A DNA stretch of 39,562 nt, taken from the IMG/VR virus record IMGVR_UViG_3300044643_002859, positions 1 through 39,562 of that record, one strand, 5' to 3'. Below are positions 39,388-39,562 of this stretch, in pieces (the stretch's first letter is position 1; each line of letters starts with the position of its first letter). Source of the DNA: a virus. The position numbers and the translations under genes are program-made. The notes beneath the pieces are model-generated. The model saw nothing but the letters and a program-made list of their open reading frames with translations, did not search any database and had not been told where the DNA came from.

Positions 39388-39562
39388 TTCAGTAATACCT
39401 TCAGCTTGAGTAAACCTATAATTTTGAGTAATACCTTCAACTTGAGTAAGGTATTAATTTTGAGTAAACCTTCAATTTGAGTAACCCTATTATTTTGAGT
39501 AAACCTTCAATTTGAGTAACCCTATTATTTTGAGTAAACCTTCAATTTGAGTAACCCTATTA
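39388..39562 (+). repeat. 17/18-bp iterated array with TTGAGTAA core, cut by the window edge
   Basis: Nine TTGAGTAA cores start at 39406, 39424, 39442, 39460, 39477, 39495, 39512, 39530 and 39547, and a degenerate one (TTCAGTAA) at 39388. Spacing is 18 bases at first, then alternates 18 and 17, making a 35-bp higher unit with tails ACCTTCAA and CCCTATTA. The array occupies the whole upstream region of the reverse gene at 39378 and continues past the edge. No start codon or long frame explains it. It resembles protein-binding iterons. Confidence 0.85.

Noticed and set aside
39388-39562. CRISPR array
   Set aside because: The units are 17-18 bp with no unique spacers of constant length, so it is a tandem iteron-like array.
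1-39562. Eukaryotic giant virus origin, suggested by repeat proteins, glycosyltransferases and sulfotransferases
   Set aside because: Shine-Dalgarno sites, sigma70-type promoters, ATGA overlaps and the T4-like cargo tag point to a bacterial virus.

Overview
The window is AT-rich, densely packed and uses both strands. It looks like accessory DNA of a large tailed bacteriophage (Caudoviricetes) with T4-like head assembly. A bacterial host is supported by Shine-Dalgarno sites (GAGG or AAGGA before many genes), sigma70-type promoters (TTGACA-17-TACAAT at 3480; TTGACA-18-TATACT at 38514) and 4-base ATGA gene overlaps. No terminase, capsid, tail or replication gene is present, so the phage assignment rests mainly on one signal. 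About twenty proteins of unrelated type begin with the same short sequence, M-(N/K)-x-F-K-x-W/F-L/I followed by an (I/L/F)xE tripeptide. This resembles the capsid-targeting sequence that the T4 prohead protease removes from internal proteins carried in the head and injected with the DNA.

Layout. 2-277: end of a coiled-coil gene. 280-7409: a glycan and small-molecule modification block (sulfotransferase, four methyltransferases, a PaaK/CapK-like adenylating enzyme, a glycosyltransferase with a zinc-ribbon-like tail, a GH130-like propeller), interrupted by two small genes. 7424-7786: HNH endonuclease. 7795-18516: first cargo block, with tagged proteins including a helix-hairpin-helix protein, a 2H-phosphoesterase-like protein, a papain/transglutaminase-like protein, hydrophobic internal proteins and a CCA-adding/poly(A)-polymerase-type nucleotidyltransferase. 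A secreted glycine-rich protein, a GT-A glycosyltransferase and an A-type Fe-S carrier lie among them.

18589-33937: a repetitive cargo block. Four paralogous proteins (family A) carry an N-terminal tag, a probable ADP-ribosyltransferase-like domain and a tail of 29-residue helical repeats. Two more (family B) carry a different, possibly ADP-ribosyltransferase-like, domain with the same kind of tail. Two Nudix hydrolases, one of them tagged, sit among them. The block has clearly been shuffled. Gene ends and starts share near-identical junctions, a reverse-strand segment with a serine recombinase (28383-30223) splits it, and at 33208-33937 a family member has been replaced by a sulfotransferase-like gene, leaving both ends behind.

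33942-39562: a tagged 2H phosphoesterase, a calcineurin-type phosphoesterase overlapping a GT4 glycosyltransferase, a large protein with nine near-identical modules and a C-terminal nuclease domain, a tiny one-module relative with its own strong promoter, a PD-(D/E)XK-like protein, and a 17/18-bp iterated array that runs off the right edge.

Reading as a whole (inference): the region encodes a set of enzymes packed in the head and delivered with the DNA. They would act on NAD/ADP-ribose, RNA ends and proteins before any phage gene is expressed. The remaining genes alter surface or virion glycans, or are mobile nucleases and recombinases.
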